Assembly (NCBI GenBank): GCA_046704085.1
Contig: JBJKSJ010000441.1
Location: 1 to 21,078 of the forward strand
Source: DATBHW01 sp046704085
GTDB taxonomy: Bacteria > Chloroflexota > Ktedonobacteria > Ktedonobacterales > DATBGS01
Direction: 5' to 3'
Length of the DNA stretch: 21,078 bases
In this document: one piece after another, positions 1 to 6,803 of the stretch
How positions within the stretch are numbered: the first letter of the stretch is position 1
Layout of the letters: every line of letters begins with the position of its first letter
Translations under genes and position numbers: made by a program
The notes under the pieces: model-generated
Databases searched by the model: none
The model's input: only the letters and a program-made list of their open reading frames with translations
What the model was told of the DNA's origin: nothing

Positions 1-315
1 CTCATAGATCGTGCGGTCCTGCACCGCCGTCGCCGCGCTCGAAGCCAGCCGCCGATGCTGCTCGGAGCGCTTCACCAGAAAGAAGAGCTGCGAATGAAAG
101 CCCCAGCCGCGCATATCCGCGTAAAAGCGCGCCAGATAGGGATTCTCCTCGGCCAGTTCATAATGCGGCTCGAAGCCAGTCGCGCGTGTCACCAGTTCCA
201 CCAGGGTGGTCTTGGCAACGCCCAGATTGCCCGCCACCGCCAGAAACGCCCCGCGCCCCACCGCAGGCGAAGCCGCCCGCGCCCCATTCAGCGCGGAAGA
301 ATGCGCTTGAGTCAT
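1..315 (-). CDS. Deoxynucleoside kinase (dAK/dGK-like), 3' end outside the window
   Basis: N-terminal 105 residues of a P-loop deoxynucleoside kinase, which phosphorylates deoxynucleosides to dNMPs in the cytosolic salvage pathway. After a ~22-residue low-complexity leader come a beta strand and P-loop (residues 24-37, FLAVAGNLGVAKTT), the acidic block ELAEENPYL (53-61; E57 is the probable catalytic base) and the FY.D....FHSQLFFL..R segment (64-83), all typical of the bacterial dAK/dGK/dCK family. The start ATG at 313-315 has an SD TAGGAG (minus strand, 324-329) eight bases away. Oddity: the Walker A Gly before the Lys is Ala (A34). It lies 319 bp downstream of nrdJ on the same strand, so both genes may serve dNTP supply. 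Substrate preference cannot be read from this fragment. Confidence 0.85.
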   Translation of the reverse strand, partial: MTQAHSSALNGARAASPAVGRGAFLAVAGNLGVAKTTLVELVTRATGFEPHYELAEENPYLARFYADMRGWGFHSQLFFLVKRSEQHRRLASSAATAVQDRTIYE

Positions 316-350
316 TCGCTCGCTCCTACATCACAAAAATGATCACTCGC

Positions 351-377
351 GTGAATTCCGTGAATTCTGTGAATTCT
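351..377. repeat. Three tandem 9-bp GTGAATTC[CT] repeats
   Basis: GTGAATTCC (351-359), GTGAATTCT (360-368) and GTGAATTCT (369-377) are perfectly phased 9-bp direct repeats, each holding the palindrome GAATTC. They lie 36 bp upstream of the deoxynucleoside kinase start. Function is unknown; an operator or a short dispersed repeat are both possible. Confidence 0.8.
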
Positions 378-427
378 TCCTGCCGCTCGCTTCTCCGCAG
401 CTTGCCTTCTTCCTGTGAAGGGCAGCC

Positions 428-462
428 AGAGAATTGACAGAATTGACGAGACACAATTCTCT
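428..462. repeat. 9-bp inverted repeat with embedded 9-bp tandem repeat
   Basis: AGAGAATTG (428-436) and CAATTCTCT (454-462) are perfect inverted repeats. The left arm also belongs to a tandem pair AGAATTGAC (430-438, 439-447). The GAATT core and 9-bp period match the element at 351-377, suggesting related units. No T tract follows on either strand, so a terminator is unlikely. Confidence 0.6.
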
Positions 463-542
463 TCGCAAATGAGAGGCCGATTGAACAGACGAGCAGACGC
501 GCCCCAAGGTAGCGCCCACCAGAACCATTCTTCTCAACAAGA

Positions 543-583
543 AGGAGATAGGAAAAAGAGGATTTCCGCTCTCCCTATCTCCT
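543..583 (-). terminator. Candidate terminator downstream of nrdJ
   Basis: AGGAGATAGG (543-552) and CCTATCTCCT (574-583) form a perfect 10-bp stem, and the loop holds a second AGAG/CTCT pairing (557-560 with 569-572). Read on the minus strand, downstream of the nrdJ stop, the stem is followed by T-rich TTCTTGTTG. The large loop and imperfect T tract make it a moderate candidate. Transcripts that read through would continue into the deoxynucleoside kinase. Confidence 0.45.
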
Positions 584-634
584 CCTGGCACATGCCGCCT
601 GGCAAGGTCAGTATTCACCGCATCAGTAAATGAT

Positions 635-3184
635 CTAGCACTCGCTGTAGCCGCAGGAGTAGCACTTCTTGCAGCCCTCTTCGTAGACCAGTGTATTGCA
701 GCCACACTGCGGGCACAGATTGCCCGTTACCCGATAGGAGGCCACAGAGCTTTGCGGCAGGAGCATGGCGCCGCTGGTTCCATTGACCACCCCATTCGCG
801 TGGCTTTCTGTCGCCTGGTACTCTGGCTGTGACTCCATGATGCGCTGCGACGTTTCTGCTGCTGCCTGCGCCGCAGGGGCCAGCGCCTGCTGGTCGCGCT
901 GCTCCTCCAGGTGCAGTTCCAGCGCGCGCGCGACGGCATCGGGCAGCGAGCGAATCTGGTCTGGGCCAAAGCCCACCGCGCGGCTGCCGCCGATGCCCCG
1001 CAGTTGATCAACGATCTCGCGGGCGCGCTCGGCGGGCGAGAGCGGGCTGGCGACGCGCAGTTGCAGCGAGATCAGCCGACCCAGCGCCTCGGCCCAGGCG
1101 GCCACATCGCTCCCCGCGTTGCCCACGTTGATAAAGACCTCTAGCAAGCCATCTGCATCGCTGTTGAGGGTAATATTCACATTTCCCTCTGGCGCGCGCA
1201 CCCGCCGCGTATAGCCCTGAACTATCGCCGGACGGCGCTTGATGTGCCCCGTCACGCCGCCGCCATTGCCATACAGGCGCGCGGGCGCTGCCGGAGCCTC
1301 GTGCTGCGCGGCCTCGGTTGTCTCCACCACAGGCTCAGCCTCTGCTGTCGCGCGCGGCGCCGTTGTCGCCTGCTGCGTCTTGTCGCTCTCCTTCACCCCC
1401 ACGTTCAGCACCTGCTCGCCCTTGGAGCCATCGCGGAAGATCGTAATCCCCAGGCAGCCCAGGTTCCACGCCAGCATATACGCCTGCTCCACATCCTCCA
1501 GCGTAGCACTGTTCGGCAGGTTGATGGTCTTGCTTATAGCATTGTCGGTCCCTTGCTGGAAAGCCGCCTGCATCTTGATATGCCAGTCTGGGGCGATCTC
1601 GTGCGCCGTCACGAAGCGTTGCAGCGCCGGGTGCGTCGCCAGCGGATGCCCGTGCATTGTCCCATGCGCCTTGACATACGCCAGAATGCCCTCTTTATCC
1701 GGCAGATCGCTCTCCTCGACGGCCCGCTGGAAGAACGGGTTCACAAAGTCCAGCACGCGATACGAGCCATCCGGCTGCTTCACGCGATGCTGGAAGGCCA
1801 GCGCGAAGATCGGCTCGATGCCGGAGGAGCAGTCCGCCAGGATGCTGATCGAACCCGTCGGCGCAACGGTGGTGCGCGTCGAATTGCGCAGTTCCGGCCC
1901 ATCCTTATAGATGCTGCGCGGGAAGTTCGGGAAGGCGCCGCGCTCCTCGGCCAGCTTCTGCGACTCATCCGTCGAGACGCGCTCAATGAAGCGCATCACC
2001 TCGTCGCCCAGCGTAATCGCTTCCTCGCTGTCGTAGCGGATGTGTAGCTCGAAGAGCATCTCTGCCCAGCCCATCACGCCCAGGCCGATGCGTCGGTTGG
2101 CCTGCACCTTCTCGCGCACCTGCGGCAGCGGGAACGGGTTAATCTCGATCACATCATCCAGGAAGCGCGTGCAGAGCCGCGTCGCCTCTTCCAGCGCCGC
2201 GTAATCCACCGTGCCATCCTTGACAAACAACCCCAGATTGAGTGACCCCAGGTTGCAAGCATCATACGGTCCTAAAAATTGCTCTCCGCATGGATTTGTA
2301 CTTTCCAGCAACTCGATTTCAGGTGTAGGGTTCGCCGTCGAGCGGTTGGCGCGATCAAGGAAGACCAGGCCGGGGTCGCCGGTCGCCCAGGCAGCGGAGA
2401 CAATGCGGTCCATCACCTCGCGGGCGCGCAGCCACCTCACCACCTTCTTGGTATGCGGCGCGATCAGATCGTACTCCTCATCCGCCTCCAGCGCGCGCAT
2501 AAACTCATCGGTAATCGCCACCGAGATGTTGAAGTTGGTAATACTGCCGTCGCGCTTGCAGTCAATGAACTCCAGAATGTCGGGGTGATCCACGCGGAGG
2601 ATGCCCATGTTGGCACCGCGTCGGGTGCCTCCCTGCTTGACTGCTTCCGTTCCGGCGTCAAAGATGCGCATAAAGCTCACCGGACCAGAGGCCACACCGC
2701 GCGTGGAGTTCACAATGCTCCCCTTCGGACGCAAGCGGCTGAAGCTGTAGCCAACTCCACCGCCTGATTGGTGGATCAGCGCGGCATCCTTGAGCGAGCC
2801 GAAAATCCCCGAAAGGCTGTCCTCGACGGGCACTACATAGCAGGCCGAAAGTTGCAGGTTGTTGCCCTTGCCCGCGTTCATCAGCGTCGGGCTGTTGGGC
2901 AGGAAGTGATGCGCGACCATCAGGTCATAGAATGCCTGGGCCATCTCCGCGCTGGTACGGCCAGATCTGTCTGCCCAGTGGTCCTCCGCGGAGGCCACCG
3001 CCGTCGCCACGCGCCAGACCAGTTCGTCTGGCGTCTCGGTCGGCTTGCCGGTTTCGTCCTTCATCACATAGCGTTCGTTCAGCACCCGCACCGCCGCTTC
3101 CGACCATGTGCCCTGCTTGCGCTGCGCTCCCGTCTGCCCGGCCTCTGCCGCAGCGCCCGACTTCTTCTCCTTCACGCGCTCCAT
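635..3184 (-). CDS. nrdJ: Vitamin B12-dependent (class II) ribonucleotide reductase
   Basis: Reduces ribonucleotides to deoxyribonucleotides using adenosylcobalamin to generate the active-site thiyl radical. The 849-aa product shows an N-terminal redox Cys (SACYV, C115), the N-x-C-x-E motif in STNPCGEQ (N297, C299 radical Cys, E301), the partner Cys in DACNLGSLNL (C310) and the phosphate-binding loop APTGSISILADCSSG (441-455). A variable Ala/Glu linker (~600-640) precedes a TSCPD-like accessory domain (~655-760), a second linker, and a C-terminal Cys-rich zinc-ribbon/redox tail (C824, 827, 829, 838, 841, 844, 849). The length suits the long B12-dependent form. A sigma70-like promoter and two NrdR-like boxes lie upstream. 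The ATG has AAAGGA very close by (about one to two bases), so the GTG at codon 4 cannot be excluded as the start. Confidence 0.97.
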   Translation of the reverse strand: MERVKEKKSGAAAEAGQTGAQRKQGTWSEAAVRVLNERYVMKDETGKPTETPDELVWRVATAVASAEDHWADRSGRTSAEMAQAFYDLMVAHHFLPNSPTLMNAGKGNNLQLSACYVVPVEDSLSGIFGSLKDAALIHQSGGGVGYSFSRLRPKGSIVNSTRGVASGPVSFMRIFDAGTEAVKQGGTRRGANMGILRVDHPDILEFIDCKRDGSITNFNISVAITDEFMRALEADEEYDLIAPHTKKVVRWLRAREVMDRIVSAAWATGDPGLVFLDRANRSTANPTPEIELLESTNPCGEQFLGPYDACNLGSLNLGLFVKDGTVDYAALEEATRLCTRFLDDVIEINPFPLPQVREKVQANRRIGLGVMGWAEMLFELHIRYDSEEAITLGDEVMRFIERVSTDESQKLAEERGAFPNFPRSIYKDGPELRNSTRTTVAPTGSISILADCSSGIEPIFALAFQHRVKQPDGSYRVLDFVNPFFQRAVEESDLPDKEGILAYVKAHGTMHGHPLATHPALQRFVTAHEIAPDWHIKMQAAFQQGTDNAISKTINLPNSATLEDVEQAYMLAWNLGCLGITIFRDGSKGEQVLNVGVKESDKTQQATTAPRATAEAEPVVETTEAAQHEAPAAPARLYGNGGGVTGHIKRRPAIVQGYTRRVRAPEGNVNITLNSDADGLLEVFINVGNAGSDVAAWAEALGRLISLQLRVASPLSPAERAREIVDQLRGIGGSRAVGFGPDQIRSLPDAVARALELHLEEQRDQQALAPAAQAAAETSQRIMESQPEYQATESHANGVVNGTSGAMLLPQSSVASYRVTGNLCPQCGCNTLVYEEGCKKCYSCGYSEC

Positions 3185-3266
3185 ATCCTTTCTATACTAT
3201 GGCCGCCCGGTATCGCAGCCAGTGTCCGCATCAGAACATCTATTCTATTTTACGGCACCGTATCCT

Positions 3267-3295
3267 AGTATAACCACAATATCTTGATTTTTCAA
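3267..3295 (-). promoter_or_regulatory. nrdJ promoter
   Basis: On the minus strand TTGAAA (complement of 3290-3295) and TATACT (complement of 3267-3272) are separated by exactly 17 bp, a near-consensus sigma70 promoter. Transcription would begin near 3260, giving a leader of about 75 nt. The spacer contains the first NrdR-like box. No cobalamin riboswitch is recognisable in the leader. Confidence 0.75.
3274..3289. promoter_or_regulatory. NrdR-like box 1
   Basis: The 16-mer CCACAATATCTTGATT has the core CAATATCTTG, matching the known NrdR consensus acaCwAtATaTwGtgt at nine of ten core positions. It fills the spacer of the nrdJ promoter, where a bound repressor would block RNA polymerase. Confidence 0.65.
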
Positions 3296-3304
3296 GGGTC
3301 TGAA

Positions 3305-3320
3305 GTACCATATTTAGTAA
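3305..3320. promoter_or_regulatory. NrdR-like box 2
   Basis: The 16-mer GTACCATATTTAGTAA has the core CCATATTTAG, beginning exactly 31 bp (three helical turns) from the core of box 1, with 15 bp between the two 16-mers. That spacing is characteristic of paired NrdR boxes. It lies upstream of the nrdJ -35 element. The core is weaker than box 1 (C at one w position, T in the centre). Confidence 0.6.
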
Positions 3321-3324
3321 TTCG

Positions 3325-3585
3325 GTGAAAATTGCTTTCGCAAAAGCCGTGCCGAAAGTTGGCAAAAAGACCCCACATGAGCAATTTGCGCAGAGAAAAA
3401 GACGCCCAGAACAGCGGGGGCTTCTCAGCCTGGTGGAGGAGCATCCAAAGCAGCTAGCAGCTTTTTGGAGCGAGGCGCAACGCATTGAATTGCTTGTGCT
3501 GGTCGGCTGGTATTATCTGATCGCATTTGTCGCCAACGCCGCTCATGTTCAACCTGAGGAGTGGGCGGAGCGCTTTCCACGCTGA
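3325..3585 (+). CDS. Possible small protein of unknown function (86 aa)
   Basis: I do not recognise this ORF. It reads from a GTG with no clear SD. A basic N-terminal half (GKKTPHEQFAQRKRRPEQR, ~13-31) is followed by an amphipathic stretch and one hydrophobic segment (RIELLVLVGWYYLIAFVANA, ~53-72), with an acidic, aromatic C-terminus. Composition is protein-like and the codons are not unreasonable, but GC at third positions is less biased than in neighbouring genes. It is the longest ORF in the 412-bp gap between nrdJ and the Mrr-like gene and starts five bases after NrdR box 2. It may be spurious, a remnant, or a small single-TM protein. Confidence 0.35.
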   Translation: MKIAFAKAVPKVGKKTPHEQFAQRKRRPEQRGLLSLVEEHPKQLAAFWSEAQRIELLVLVGWYYLIAFVANAAHVQPEEWAERFPR

Positions 3586-3596
3586 GGACCGAAAGG

Positions 3597-4430
3597 TCAG
3601 GCGCCAGGTCTGGAGAAATACTCGCCCTGATACGGATCGTCGTCGCTGGGTGGGGGCAGGTCAAGCGCGGCGCTCATATCGGGCGAAATGAGGCCCAGGC
3701 GCGCGCGGCGCTCCAGGCGCGCGCGCCATTGCAGCAGCGCCAGCCCATCGATCAAGTGGATGCCCTCTTTCTTCGCCCACGCCTGCGCGGCGGGGGTAAA
3801 AAAGCTGGTAGTCACAAAATAGCCCTCGTAGGCAAAGGCGCGGCGCATCGCGCCGGAGAACTGTTGCAGTTCGGGCGAGCCAACCGAATGCTGGGCGGCA
3901 TAGCGTTTGCACTGCACCAGCGCCAGTTCTCCGATGCTCCCCTGCCGCCCGCGTTCTGATCGGCGCAAGATCAGATCGACGCCCTCGTCGCCGCTGCGCG
4001 GGGTATATTCAACGCGGTAACCCTCTAGCTCAAAGAGATGCCCGACATAGCGTTCAAAATCGAGCGGGTCCATCTGCTCCAAATCCCGGAGGGCGCCGCG
4101 CTGGTCATAGTAGCGCGCCAGTTCGGCGCGTTGGGGATGCCGCCAGCGCAACCCAGGCGGCGGCAGGCGCAATACCCAGTACAGGAAAACGCCAACCGCC
4201 AGCGCACCCAGCGCCAGCGCGCTTATCCAAAGCGCTGTCACCGCCAGCGGGTGCTGTTGAAACCAGAGCAGCGCCTGCCAGATCAGCCAGGCCAGCAGAA
4301 TCAGCGACAGCAGAACCAGCGCCGCAATGGCTCCGGTCCACTGCCTCGCCTGCTGCTGCGGATTGGTTCGGCGCGGGCGACGGCGGTATTGTTGAGGGTG
4401 ACGGGGCGGCAAGCGAGTCCTCCGGGCCAT
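3597..4430 (-). CDS. Membrane-anchored Mrr-type restriction endonuclease-like protein
   Basis: A 277-aa protein. Residues 1-30 are Arg/Pro/Gln-rich and basic, then two membrane segments (~31-57 and ~61-88) precede a C-terminal PD-(D/E)xK nuclease domain of the Mrr_cat family (~118-235). The domain shows DFERYVGHLFELEGY (124-138), the acidic GDEGVDLIL with D152, and QCK (Q173-x-K175), the family's catalytic signature. Mrr proteins usually cleave modified or foreign DNA; the membrane form suggests a surface or uptake-linked role, but that is inference. I chose ATG 4428-4430 because GGGAGGA sits seven bases upstream; a longer reading to 4520 has no such support. No methyltransferase or specificity gene is adjacent. 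Confidence 0.85.
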   Translation of the reverse strand: MARRTRLPPRHPQQYRRRPRRTNPQQQARQWTGAIAALVLLSLILLAWLIWQALLWFQQHPLAVTALWISALALGALAVGVFLYWVLRLPPPGLRWRHPQRAELARYYDQRGALRDLEQMDPLDFERYVGHLFELEGYRVEYTPRSGDEGVDLILRRSERGRQGSIGELALVQCKRYAAQHSVGSPELQQFSGAMRRAFAYEGYFVTTSFFTPAAQAWAKKEGIHLIDGLALLQWRARLERRARLGLISPDMSAALDLPPPSDDDPYQGEYFSRPGA

Positions 4431-4641
4431 GTAACGATCCTCCCTTTCATGCGCCTGAGTCAGCGCGGGTCGGATCATAGCCCTGCAAGCTCTATACCAG
4501 CCGTCGCACTCCGCTTGCATAGCAGCGCCTGGGTGCTATCCCCCAGGCTTGCCAAACACGGGTGAGCGGTGCTATCGTACCCACAGTGAGCGAGGGCCAG
4601 TTCGCCTCTCGTCAAATCTGTTAGCACTGTAAGGACATCCT

Positions 4642-5886
4642 ATGCGCGCTGAAATCCTCTCTATTGGTACCGAACTCTTGCTTGGCAATATCACCGACAC
4701 CAACGCCACCTTTCTGGCCCAGCAGCTTGCCGCGCTGGGCATCGATCTCTATTTCGTCTCCACCGTTGGCGACAACCAGGAACGCATCGTCGAGACGCTG
4801 CGGCGCGCCTGGAGCCGTGCCGATCTGATCATCACCACTGGCGGCCTGGGGCCAACCGAAGACGACCTGACCCGTGAAAGCATCGCGGAACTTTTGGGCG
4901 AAGAGATGCGCGTGGACCCGCGCCTGGAGGCCGACCTGCGCGCCTTCTTCACCGGGCGCGGCGTGGTCATGCCGGAGCGCAATGTCAAACAGGCCACCCT
5001 CATCTCTTCTTCCAAGGCGCTGCCCAATCCGGTGGGCACCGCGCCGGGCTGGTGGACCGAACGCGACGGGCATATCATCGTCTCTATGCCGGGCGTGCCC
5101 CACGAGATGATGCGCATGTGGACGCACGAGGCCGTGCCGCTGCTGCGCCCGCGCACCGGGTCCGTCCTCTTCACGCGCATGCTGCGCGTCGCCGGATTGG
5201 GCGAATCCACCGTCGAGCAGCGCCTGGAAGGTCTCTTGCAGAGCGCCAACCCCACTATTGCTACCTACGCCAAGCGCGATGCCGTCGATGTGCGCGTGAC
5301 GGCCAAAGCCGCCAGCACATTGGAGGCACAGGGACTGGTCACCGCGATGGAGACGCAGGTGCGCCAGATACTGGGCACGTATATCTTTGGCATCGATGAC
5401 GAGACGCTGCAAAGCGTGCTGGGCGCCATCCTGCTGAGCAAGGGCTGGACGCTGGGCGCAATGGAATCCTGCACGGGCGGCCTCTTTGCCAGCACGATCA
5501 CCGACGTGGCGGGCAGTTCCGATTATTTTCGCGGCGGCCTGGTCTCCTACTCCACCGACATGAAGGCCGACTGGGGCGTGCCCCGCGAGACGCTGGCGGC
5601 GCGTGGCGCCGTCAGCATCGAAACAGCCAGGGCAATGGCAAGCGCCGTTCGCGCCCGGCTGGGCGTGGATGTAGGCGTCGGCATCACGGGCGTGGCTGGA
5701 CCCACCGAGCAGGAGGGCAAGCCCGTCGGCACGATCCATGTCGCCGTCGAATCGCCACTGGGCGTAGCAACCTCTAGCCCGAATTGGAGCAGCCGCAGCC
5801 GCGTCGAGATCAAATGGCGCGCCACGCAAGCAGCCCTGAACCTGGCCCGTCTGCATCTGCTGGGCATCTGGAAGCAGGCAGGCTAA
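4642..5886 (+). CDS. cinA: CinA family protein (competence/damage-inducible; NMN amidohydrolase domain)
   Basis: A 414-aa cytosolic protein with the standard two-domain CinA layout. The N-terminal MoaB/Mog-like domain (~1-170) has ILSIGTELLLGN (5-16) and TTGGLGPTEDDLT (65-77), associated in CinA proteins with ADP-ribose pyrophosphatase-type activity. The C-terminal PncC-like amidase domain (~255-405) has ESCTGGL (275-281), GSSDYFRGGLVSYS (291-304) and GVAGPTEQEGKPVGT (350-364); it deamidates nicotinamide mononucleotide in pyridine-nucleotide recycling. Length is normal for the family. The ATG has AAGGA six bases upstream. It diverges from the Mrr-like gene across 211 bp where I find only a weak promoter candidate (TTGCCA then TATCGT, 18-bp spacer). 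Confidence 0.95.
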   Translation: MRAEILSIGTELLLGNITDTNATFLAQQLAALGIDLYFVSTVGDNQERIVETLRRAWSRADLIITTGGLGPTEDDLTRESIAELLGEEMRVDPRLEADLRAFFTGRGVVMPERNVKQATLISSSKALPNPVGTAPGWWTERDGHIIVSMPGVPHEMMRMWTHEAVPLLRPRTGSVLFTRMLRVAGLGESTVEQRLEGLLQSANPTIATYAKRDAVDVRVTAKAASTLEAQGLVTAMETQVRQILGTYIFGIDDETLQSVLGAILLSKGWTLGAMESCTGGLFASTITDVAGSSDYFRGGLVSYSTDMKADWGVPRETLAARGAVSIETARAMASAVRARLGVDVGVGITGVAGPTEQEGKPVGTIHVAVESPLGVATSSPNWSSRSRVEIKWRATQAALNLARLHLLGIWKQAG

Positions 5887-5900
5887 GGAGACTGGAGAAA

Positions 5901-5918
5901 GCAGGGCATGTGTCCTGC
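5901..5918 (+). terminator. Weak hairpin after cinA
   Basis: GCAGGGC (5901-5907) and GTCCTGC (5912-5918) can form a 7-bp stem including one G-U pair, with a 4-nt loop, 15 bases after the cinA stop. No T tract follows, so intrinsic termination is doubtful. Confidence 0.25.
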
Positions 5919-5930
5919 CTGAAAGCCTGA

Positions 5931-5957
5931 TTGGGCGTGTTCGCCCTGTGCTATAAT
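5931..5957 (+). promoter_or_regulatory. tsaC promoter with extended -10
   Basis: TGCTATAAT (5949-5957) is a perfect extended -10 (TGnTATAAT). Only a poor -35 (TTGGGC, 5931-5936, 15-bp spacer) is seen, as is common for extended -10 promoters. The start would be near 5964, giving a leader of ~70 nt. The same TGTGCTATAAT string recurs on the minus strand upstream of the SH3-like gene. Confidence 0.7.
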
Positions 5958-5979
5958 CTCAAACAGAATGCATCACCTC

Positions 5980-6010
5980 TGCTCAAGCAGGGCCAGCAGC
6001 GTCTTGAGCA
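5980..6010 (+). promoter_or_regulatory. Inverted repeat in the tsaC leader
   Basis: TGCTCAAG (5980-5987) and CTTGAGCA (6003-6010) are perfect 8-bp inverted repeats separated by 15 nt, just downstream of the predicted transcription start. It could be an RNA hairpin in the leader or a dyad operator. No T tract follows it. Confidence 0.5.
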
Positions 6011-6034
6011 ACCTTTACCGGAAAGTGTTCGCCT

Positions 6035-6688
6035 ATGCTGCGTATTCTTTCTGCCTGGGACGAGACCACTGAAAGCGTGATTGACGCCTCGATTCAGGCG
6101 GCGGTGGAGACCGCTCGCGCGGGCGCCGTCATCGCCTTTCCCACCGATACGCTCTTCGGCGTGGCCGTTGACGGGCGCAACCCGGTGGCCGTGCTGCACG
6201 TATTTGAAGTGAAGCGTCGTCCGCTGGATAAGCCGCTGCCGCTCTTGCTGGCGGATGCCGCCGACGTGAGCGAGATCAGCCCAACCGCCTATCTGTCGCC
6301 TGGCGTGCGCAGGCTGACGAGCCGCTACTGGCCGGGCGCGCTGACCATTCTGCTGCCGGCAAAGCCGGGGCTGGTCGAGGGCACACACCAGAGCGGCAAG
6401 GTCGCCGTGCGCGTGCCCAACCATCCCGTCGCGCTGGCCGTGCTGCGCGCCTTTGGGGGACCGCTGGCAACCACCAGCGCCAATGTCTCTGGGATGGAGG
6501 GCGCGCGTAATCCCGAAGAAGTGGCGCAAAGTATCGGCGAAGGCATCGATGTGCTGCTGATTGGCGGCCCACCCTTGCGCGAGACGGCCTCCAGCATTAT
6601 CGATATGACCGTCGATCCGCCAGAGCAGGTGCGTGCCGGGGCGATCCCCTGGGATGAGTTGATCGCCACTGCGCGAGGTGACGCATAA
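6035..6688 (+). CDS. tsaC: L-threonylcarbamoyladenylate synthase (YrdC domain)
   Basis: Makes threonylcarbamoyl-AMP from Thr, bicarbonate and ATP, the first step of t6A37 modification of ANN-decoding tRNAs. The 217-aa protein is a single YrdC/TsaC domain and lacks the C-terminal Sua5 extension. Visible motifs: FPTDTLFGVAVD (35-46), the basic KRRPLDKPLPLLL (60-72), YWPGALTILLP (98-108), VAVRVPNH (123-130), TTSANVSG (146-153) and ASSIIDMT (185-192). The usual Tyr of the TDTxYG loop is Phe here (F41). The ATG at 6035 has GGAAAG about ten bases upstream and follows an extended -10 promoter. Confidence 0.93.
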   Translation: MLRILSAWDETTESVIDASIQAAVETARAGAVIAFPTDTLFGVAVDGRNPVAVLHVFEVKRRPLDKPLPLLLADAADVSEISPTAYLSPGVRRLTSRYWPGALTILLPAKPGLVEGTHQSGKVAVRVPNHPVALAVLRAFGGPLATTSANVSGMEGARNPEEVAQSIGEGIDVLLIGGPPLRETASSIIDMTVDPPEQVRAGAIPWDELIATARGDA

Positions 6689-6752
6689 AGCGCGCTGGTA
6701 ATATACCTGACACATAGAGGGCGCAGCAGAAACCGGCTCTGCCACCATCTAA

Positions 6753-6780
6753 GCGTTGCGCCTGGGGCGAAAAGCAACGC
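6753..6780 (+). promoter_or_regulatory. Hairpin in the leader of the M50 peptidase gene
   Basis: GCGTTGC (6753-6759) and GCAACGC (6774-6780) form a perfect 7-bp stem. The loop has a second small pairing GCC/GGC (6760-6762 with 6766-6768). It ends 14 bases before the SD GAGGA (6795-6799). No T tract follows, so it is a leader structure or chance rather than a terminator. Confidence 0.4.
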
Positions 6781-6803
6781 CTGCCGGAGAAACTGAGGAC
6801 ACG

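Noticed and set aside
1239..2047. Two long overlapping plus-strand ORFs (223 and 267 aa)
   Set aside because: They lie fully antisense to nrdJ, whose family motifs are unambiguous, and their composition is the usual Arg/Ala/Leu shadow of GC-rich coding DNA.
3185..3266. Possible cobalamin riboswitch before the B12-dependent reductase
   Set aside because: The leader is only about 75 nt and no B12-box-like element is visible; the NrdR-like boxes explain regulation better.
4431..4520. 30-residue N-terminal extension of the Mrr-like protein
   Set aside because: It would read through the GGGAGGA SD that serves ATG 4428-4430, and the added residues resemble no leader.
4621..5856. 411-aa minus-strand ORF
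   Set aside because: Antisense to cinA across nearly its full length; Gly/His/Asp-rich shadow composition with no recognisable domain.
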